Of a stretch of DNA of 64,000 bases, positions 57,395 to 64,000 are shown in pieces. The stretch comes from Pontederia crassipes (taxonomy: Eukaryota > Streptophyta > Magnoliopsida > Commelinales > Pontederiaceae), in NCBI GenBank assembly GCA_030549335.1, contig JAUKPH010000017.1:4581001-4645000 (forward strand), given 5' to 3'. The position numbers and the translations under genes were made by a program. Position 1 is the first letter of the stretch, and every line of letters begins with the position of its first letter. The notes beneath the pieces were generated by a model, which saw nothing but the letters and a program-made list of their open reading frames with translations, had not been told where the DNA came from and made no database searches.

Positions 57395-58299
57395 CCACAC
57401 AAAATTGGGTGCACCGTGCGACCACACATCTCCACCGTCCGATTGGGTATCAACGTCCGAGATTGTCTCATCAGTGAGCCTCACAATTGAGCATCCCCCT
57501 GAGCACCGATCTCTCCTAGACTCTCTCTCCTTCCCTCTCTCTCGCGCGACGACGATGGGTGCGATTTGGGATGGATCTCAACGACCAGGGGGCGATCTCG
57601 TTGACCTGATCTCATGGCCAACGACTAGATCTCATGGGGGCATTCTCGACAACTGAATCTCATGGGGGCTAGAGGCGCTTGGACTGGATCTTGGCGAGGA
57701 GGTCGTGGCATGGGAGGAAGACGGCAAGGATCGATGTCGTCTACGTCCTCCGTCGTCTTCCCCCACGACGATTGCACGTGAGGTAGAAAGGCAAGGTCTT
57801 ATGATTTTAAGATCTGGATCTAGATAGTCAAGATCTGGATCTAGATATTAAGATCTTATGATTTTACGATCTTACTGCCTCTTGACGATCTCAATCTTAT
57901 CTTGAGGATCTTATGTGTAAGATGTTAATATAATCTTAATTTTCATCACGCGATCTTATGATCTTATCCAATCCTATATAATCTCATATAATTAATATAA
58001 TCATATAAATATTAATCAAAATATATTTGTGATAATAAAAATTAATTTAGAAATTTAATATATTTTCTTTGTTTTTAGTATGTTGTGATATAATTTTGCT
58101 TAAGAATCAATAAAAAAATAATTTACTAAGCGTAATTTAATATTTAAATATAGAAATTTTATAAAAAATATACTCATTATCTTTAAAATATATATCTTTT
58201 ATTAATAGGTAAGATCTTATGATTCTCGATCCGATCTTATGATCCTCTCCAATCTTTTACAAGATCTCGATCTTAACTACTTTGTCTATATTATATATA
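57392..58299. other. GC-rich block, then AAGATC-word repeats; no gene
   Basis: 57392-57790 is GC-rich with repeated ATCTCATGG(GGG) words and a CT-rich leader-like part. 57790-57960 and 58205-58280 are dense in GATCTTATGAT and AAGATCTGGATCT words on both strands, suggesting an A/T-rich element with inverted GATC-rich ends. I cannot place borders. Confidence 0.4.
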
Positions 58300-58777
58300 G
58301 GATTATTTTCTTTAACACCTCTTGAATTATAATTTTTTTTTGCACCTAACCCTAAACAATAAATTTATAAAATTTAGTCTCAAACTTATCTAAATTTGAC
58401 ACTTAAGTCCTTCAGTTAAATTTAATCTAAATTTTGTTAAGTTTTTTTAATAATTGTGAAATATCACTTTTACCCCTTATTTTAACATGAAAAAATATTA
58501 AGCAATAAAAAATATTGACATAAATATAATATTGTATAAAAACATTATTATCACTTAGTACTTTTACTTGTATTAATTTTTTTATTTTTAAAATATTTTA
58601 TGTAATATGAATATAAGGGTAGAAATGATATTACACAATTAAATTTAGTTAAAATTTAATAGAAGGATCTAAGTGTCTAATTTGGATAAGTTTGAGGACT
58701 GAATTTTGTAACTTTACAGTTTAGAGTTAATCTTGAAAAAAAGTTATAATCAAGGAGGTGTTAAAGAAAATAACTCT
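58300..58777. mobile_element. MITE with about 140-bp terminal inverted repeats
   Basis: The left end GGATTATTTTCTTTAACACC and the right end, read in reverse as GAGTTATTTTCTTTAACACC, start long inverted arms that remain alignable for about 140 bp each (words such as ACTTATC and TTTGACACTTA/TTAGACACTTA). The flanks are TATATA-rich on both sides, so the duplication cannot be defined. The whole unit could form a long hairpin RNA. Confidence 0.7.
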
Positions 58778-59250
58778 TATATATATATATATATATATAT
58801 ATATAGCTTGATGATATTTTTGTGATTACTTGTTGAGTCTTCTCCTTCGAACTACTTATAAAGAACGTCAACTTGAGTCGGAGATCTTCCTAGCCTTTGT
58901 CATGCCCCTATCTTGTATTGGCTACCTCCTGATTAGGACTGAGCATGGACCGGGTCGACCCGGCCCGCACTGGACCGGAAAACCGGGAAATAAACTCGAC
59001 CCGGATTGAACTCGGGACGGGACCGGTTCTACTCTGCAGAAAACCCGTCGGGTTCTGGGTCAGGACCAGGTTCACAGCGTAAAAACTCAATTCGGACCTG
59101 GCCCGGGTTATATATAATAATTATAAATCTGAAATCGGAGTATGGATTCTGGACCCGTGATATTCGACTCTGACCCGTGATTCCGTGACCCGTTGAAACG
59201 AATGAAATCTACGCCTCGGCGTCTGTCCAAAATCCCTAACCCTCGACCCT

Positions 59251-59596
59251 CGTTACCTTCGACCGGCGACCGCTGTGTTTTAAGGCTGATTTCGCCGTCG
59301 CCCGTGGCCGCCGTTCTACCGTCGCCGTCGTCGTGATGCCGTTGCTGCTGTCATCGCCGTTCTACCGTGTCGTCGTCAAAGGTACTCTCTCCCTCACCTT
59401 TTCTTTTTCTCAAATCTCATCTCGTTACCCTCGACCGGCGACCGCTGTGTTTTAGGGCTGATTTCGCCGTCGCCCGTGGCCGCCGTTCTACCGTCGCCGC
59501 CGTCGTGTTGCCGTTGCCACTGCCGTCGCCGTTCTACCGTCTCTTCGTCAAAGGTACTCTCTCCCTCACCTTTTCTTTTTCTCAAATTTCATCTCG
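59251..59596. repeat. 172-bp tandem duplication in the hAT leader
   Basis: CGTTACC(T/C)TCGACCGGCGACC begins at 59251 and again at 59423, and the copies run to CTTTTTCTCAAAT(C/T)TCATCTCG with few differences. Each copy has GCCGTCGCC/GTTCTACCGTC triplet-like stretches and a donor-like AAAGGTACTCTC. Confidence 0.9.
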
Positions 59597-60585
59597 GTTC
59601 CCTTTGTTTGCAATGTCGCGACTCGCGAGCAGTCGATCTTCTCTCATGAGTCTCCCTTTTCCTCTTCCTCATCTCAGTCGCCGCTGTGTTGCCGACGTCG
59701 TTGCTGTGTGCTGTGTTGCTGTCGCCGTCGTCGCCTGCCCTTGACGGGTTCTCTCCCCCTCTCATTTTCTCTTTCTCTTTCTCATCTTCTCCTTCTCTCT
59801 GCGCAAGGTCGCGACTCGCGAGTGCTTTACTTCTAATTTCTCATGACTAATCACTGATGACTGTCCATCTTCTTCTCCCTCAGTGGGCTCAAACTGCTTA
59901 GTCCATTGTAGTTGTCTTTGCCACTCACCGCTACTGCGTTGACACCCCTCTTCAACACACAACGGTCGACGACGTTCAGGTACGCCTTGTCGTTCTCTAC
60001 CGCCACCGGATTGTGTTGAATGAATTTGCTCTGCCCTCTCCATGTACGCTGAGTTCAAGTTTTCATTCATGAATCAATGAATCTTGACATCTTGTAGATT
60101 GTGCAATTCGTGAATCCATGTAAAAAGATTGTGCTATTGTGCTAAATCAATATGCTAATCTATATGTGTTAATAATGAAATAATCAATGATATCAGTTAT
60201 TTTTAATCAATGTTATTGTTGCCATCGTGAATCATTGAATTAATGTGCTGAAATGTTATTTTTATCTATGCAACATTAGTAGTCCATTGATAGTTTCATG
60301 TCATTGCTAATGTATAAAAAGTAAAAGAAATGAAACTAATGAGTAAAGAAAATGAACCTAAATATCCCATGCCTTAATAATCTTCTAGGCAGTCATTATA
60401 TATTTTTAGTCTGCCTGTGGACTGATTATAAAGAAGTAGTACTATTTCTTTATAATCGCCCATTAACTCATTAATTTTATGATAAAATAAATAAAAAATG
60501 ACTCGACTGCCTAGATTAAAAGATCATTAACACATTTGTGTATTTTTTTTGTCAAAGACATAAAGTTAGTGTAACAATTTTACAA

Positions 60586-62667
60586 ATGGAGGATAATGCA
60601 ATGAGGAGGCCTAGTAAATATGTAATGGTGACATCGTCATCAAGAACTAGTAAGAGGAGATAGTAACTATTACGGCTGACATCGTCATTAAGAACTAATG
60701 ATACTTCCAATCAAATAGAGATAGTTAAGAGGAGGCCTAGTAAAAACAAATATGAAGCTTGGAATCATTTTGAAAAGTTTACTTCAAATCATGAAGCTAG
60801 AGCAAGCTGCAAATATTGTAAAAATGACTTTGTTGCGGACTCTAACAAGCATGGCACCACTGATTTATTCAAGCATTTATAAAGATGCAAAAAAATTCCC
60901 CATAGAAGTGAAGTGAAGGGACAAAAGATGTTGGCACAAAGCTTACAAAGAGCAGCCAAATCATTGGTCCCTCATTCATATAACTATGAAGATTGTAGAA
61001 AAGCTTTGGCTGAGTTTGTGATATGTGATGAACAAGCTTTCAGAGTCATAGAAGGTGCTGGTTTTCATAAGTATTCAAAATGTTTAGAACCTAGATTCAT
61101 GATTTCTTCAAGATTTACTATTACTAGAGATTGCTATCAGTTATATCTTGATGAAATGGATAAACTCAAGACACTTTTTAAGAAGTCTTCTTCACGTATT
61201 TGTCTAACCACTGACACTTGGACATCTTGTCAGAAATTGTGTTATATGTGTCTCACAGCACATTTCATCGATGAAGATTAGATTTTACACAAAAGAGTTC
61301 TTAATCTTTGTCCAATTGAAGGTCATAAGGGCGAGGACATTGCTAAAGTTGTTGAGAAGTGTTTGTTAGCATGGGAGATTGAAAAGGTGTTCACCATCAC
61401 CGTTGATAATGCTTCGGCAAATGATAAAGCTATTGGTCATTTGAAAAAGAGACTCAGTAGTTGGAAAGGTTTAATATGTAATGGTGATTTTCTTCACATC
61501 AGAGGTTGTGCACATACACTAAATCTTGTAGTCAAAGATGGCTTGCATGATATGAAATCAATAATTGTATCAATTCGTGAGGCTGTTCGCTATGTGAGAT
61601 CATCTCTGACACGATTTGAAAAATTCAAGAGATTTGTACAAGAAGAAAAAATCAGCAGCCAATATAGTGTTGTTATTGATGTGCCAACTCGATGGAATTC
61701 AACCTATTTAATGTTGGAACAGACTGAAAAAATTCAAAAAGTGTTTGAAAGGCTAGATGAAGAAGATAGGGGATACCAAATACATTTTAAAGAGAATAAT
61801 TGCGTGCCACCAACAGTTGAAGATTGGGAAAATGCTCGAAATTTTGTGATGTTTTTAAAAATCTTTTATGACGCAACATGCAATTTATCTGGCTCATTAT
61901 TTGTTACATCTTGTGCTTGCTTTTATGAGATTGTGTCTGTTCAATCTCAATTTGCAAAATGAAATAACAGTCATGATGTGTACTTGCAAAAAATGACTTG
62001 TGACATGAGATCTAAATACGATAAGTATTGGAAAAAACCTGAACATATTAATCCATTGATACTTATTGCTGTTGTATTAGAACCTAGATATAAATTTGGC
62101 TATGTTGAATGGAACTATAGAGATCTTTATGATTCAACCATAGCTACTATGGTTGCTATGAAGATTCCTGATAGTATGTTTCGTTTGTATGACTATTATG
62201 CACATGAGGTCAATAATGGCTCAACTTTTCAAATGGAGAATACAAATTCTACAAATAAGGCTGAAAATGTAAATGTTGATGAGAAGATAGCAATGATTCA
62301 TCAATGGAGTAGATTGCAAAAGGAGAAAAATAATACCGATAATAAATATGAAATTGAAAGATATTTGATGGAACCTTGTGAGGGCGATGAGAATTTTGAC
62401 ATCCTAAATTGGTGAAAGATCAATTCCATAAAGTATAGAGTGCTCTCTTTAATGGCACGTGATATTTTGGCAATTCCAGTCTCTACAGTTCCTTTAGAGC
62501 CTGTCTTTAGCATTGGAGGACGCATCCTTGATTTCTTTAGAACTTCTTTGTCCCCAAAAATGGCAGAAGCTCTTGTGTGCACACAAAGTTGGTTTTCATT
62601 ACCATATTTTAAAGTTGAAGAAGATTTTGATCAATTTGAACTCACAAACAATATAATTATAGGTTAA
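60586..62667 (+). pseudogene. hAT transposase (zf-BED, RNase H-like, hATC), stop codons in one frame
   Basis: Frame 1 from the ATG at 60586 (MEDNAMRRPSK) to the TAA at 62665 spans 694 codons without a frameshift. It has in-frame stops at 60661, 60664, 60880, 61279, 61960 and 62413. Domains in order: BED finger (WNHFEKFTSNHEARASCKYC, with HL-stop-RC completing it), RNase H-like core with TTDTWTS (first Asp) and TVDNASANDKAIGHL (second Asp), CAHTLNLVVKDGL, PTRWNSTYLMLEQ, a DUF4413-like part, and the hATC dimerisation block (ARDILAIPVSTVPLEPVFSI, GGRILDFFRTSLSP). It is of the Ac/RICESLEEPER-like plant type. The stops rule out an active protein unless they are read through or removed by splicing, for which I see no signals. 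Confidence 0.93.
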
Positions 62668-64000
62668 AGTTACATTATTCTATTTAATATTATCTAACTC
62701 TTTAATTTATTTATATGTTAGTCATGTTATTAATTAAGAAATATTGTTGGACACTTGTGCAAAAGCTACTGGGAGCACTCAAGTTGGGCCCTCAAGTTCA
62801 TCATTGGATCAAATGATAACCGACAATTAATTGTCTCAACTCTCAAGTCAATTGTGTTGTGAGTATGTAGATCTTTCTATCTCCTGCCTTCATTTAATGA
62901 AACCGTCAATAATCAATATTGTGAAATTTATTCTTCTTTATGATATTATTGTGATAGAATCTAAAGTTTGAATATTATATTATAGTATCAAGTTTTCATT
63001 TTGATTGTAACTCTTGATGTGATGATTTCATCTTTTCTGAATTTACCATTGGCAAACCATTGTATGCCACAGTATGTACCAAGAAAAAAAATGTCCATGT
63101 CGTGTTATATTGTTATGGATTGGTCAAACAAATATTTAAGTTCAGTGCTGCTTTGAGTTCATATTGTTATATTGTTATGAATTGGACAATTGTCATGTTA
63201 TATTGTTATGAATTGGCCAATTGTGCCGGGTGCTCAATGCTGCTTTGAGTTCATAGAAATAGAATATGAGAGCAGAAGATCTGTGAATTCAATTATTTTT
63301 TTCTGCTTTGTGTACATCAAAACACTGTACTGATAATGTTTTTTCTAACTTGTAGTCATTCTAATCTTTTTCTAACTTGTAGTCTTCCTTTCTTGCTGAT
63401 GTATCTATCTCCATTTTTTTTCTATATCAGATCAGGCTTTCCAGGACTAGGACTAGGAGCTGCAAGTGTGAAACTGTCAATGCCAATTTGCCAAATGCCA
63501 ATGCCAGTGCCATTGTGCCACTTTTTTTTCCTATTTAGTTCTCTTTAGAAGTTAGAAGTTAGAAGCTTTGCTATGCCTATCAGTTGGAAATGTAAACTAT
63601 TTTATCTAGAAAGACATGCATGGATACAAGATATTGGATGCCTGGAATCTGGATTGTATGTTGTGTTTATTTCTTGATGCAAGCTTATGTTATGCAGATC
63701 CCATTGTTATGTTATGCAGATCCGGGACTTGATTGGATTTTATGTTGTATGCTTTACTTTGCTTTGCTTTTATTGTTATGCAAATCCCATTGTAATCCCA
63801 TCAAGTTGTATATTATGTTTTAATCCCATTGTTCATTAGATTTAATCCCATGCAAGCTTGATCTGATTATGTTTTAATCCCATTGTTCATTAATTGTATA
63901 TTGCTTTGCTTTGCTTTTATTTCTTGATGCAAGCTTTGCTTTTATATATCTATTTTGCTTTTATGGAAGGTCTGATTATTGGCAGTTTCATCAAATGATT
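62668..64000. other. 3' region of the hAT unit with short internal repeats
   Basis: 63100-63250 repeats TATTGTTATGAATTGGxCAA and TGCTGCTTTGAGTTCATA words. 63790-63900 repeats TTTTAATCCCATTGTTCATT twice with GCTTTGCTTTGCTTTTAT words around it. No gene is seen. It may be the transposon's 3' UTR or subterminal part. Confidence 0.45.

Larger units (their letters stand above)
58934..64000 (+). mobile_element. hAT transposon with decayed transposase (right end not seen)
   Basis: The left end TAGGACTGAGCATGGACCGG, followed by repeated CCGG/GGTCGACCCGG words, resembles the TIR and subterminal region of plant hAT elements of the zf-BED transposase group. A GC-rich leader (59200-60070) leads to the transposase at 60586-62667. 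No inverted match to the left end is found up to 64000, so the right end is either beyond the window or lost. Confidence 0.7.

Noticed and set aside
59367..59744. Frame in the hAT leader as a small protein
   Set aside because: It spans a 172-bp tandem duplication and GCC/GTC triplet runs; no motif.

Overview
The window is nuclear genomic DNA from a flowering plant, probably a monocot. It has split genes with GT-AG introns, single-exon PPR architecture, a plastid-targeted antiporter, and Ty1-copia, hAT, RTE/LINE and MITE debris. The monocot guess rests only on residue resemblance of the CCC1 and NHD1 products to rice proteins as I remember them. There is no prokaryotic content: no operons, CRISPR arrays or origins.

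Layout. 1-2014 is the 5' part of a decayed, minus-oriented Tnt1/Tork-like copia element with its LTR at 1666-2014. A (TAA)n microsatellite at 2614-2712 lies just upstream of gene 1. Gene 1 (+, 2923-11761, 10 exons, 1683 aa) encodes a five-finger CCCH protein of the ZC3H3 / plant C3H7 type with a very long first exon. Gene 2 (-, 26819 to 14342, 13 exons, 984 aa) is the cation-chloride cotransporter CCC1. From about 27.7 to 45.3 kb lies a nest of mobile DNA: a probable hAT MITE, a LINE reverse-transcriptase relic, a 964-bp tandem duplication, a probable solo LTR, and inside that LTR a complete but decayed 9.2-kb copia element of the SIRE/Maximus type with an extra env-position ORF. Gene 3 (+, 45543-50274, 10 exons, 580 aa) is the plastid NhaD-type Na+/H+ antiporter NHD1. 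Gene 4 (-, 56107-54320, one exon, 595 aa) is a PLS-class PPR protein with E/E+ region and no DYW domain. Two long-TIR MITEs (51.3-51.7 and 58.3-58.8 kb) and a hAT transposon with a stop-riddled transposase (58.9 kb to the right edge) complete the window.

All three spliced models were built by hand. Every junction is GT-AG, exon phases match, and each model gives one uninterrupted frame of the length expected for CCC1 and NHD1. CCC1 (Na+/K+/Cl- cotransport in endomembrane or plasma membrane) and NHD1 (Na+ export from plastids) both serve cation balance, but nothing here shows co-regulation.

I found no new multi-gene system. The most unusual signals are: (1) at least nine tiny (about 8-25 nt) A- or T-tailed insertions in introns, each flanked by 11-19 bp direct repeats and several sharing a CTCTC(AG) stretch before the A tail; (2) a truncated RTE/Au-type retroposon whose 5' junction is an inverted copy of its own flank; (3) a layered insertion site whose empty sites can be rebuilt exactly; (4) GGTCGACC-type palindrome clusters shared by two different LTR sequences; and (5) a hAT transposase that has decayed only by stop codons in one intact frame.
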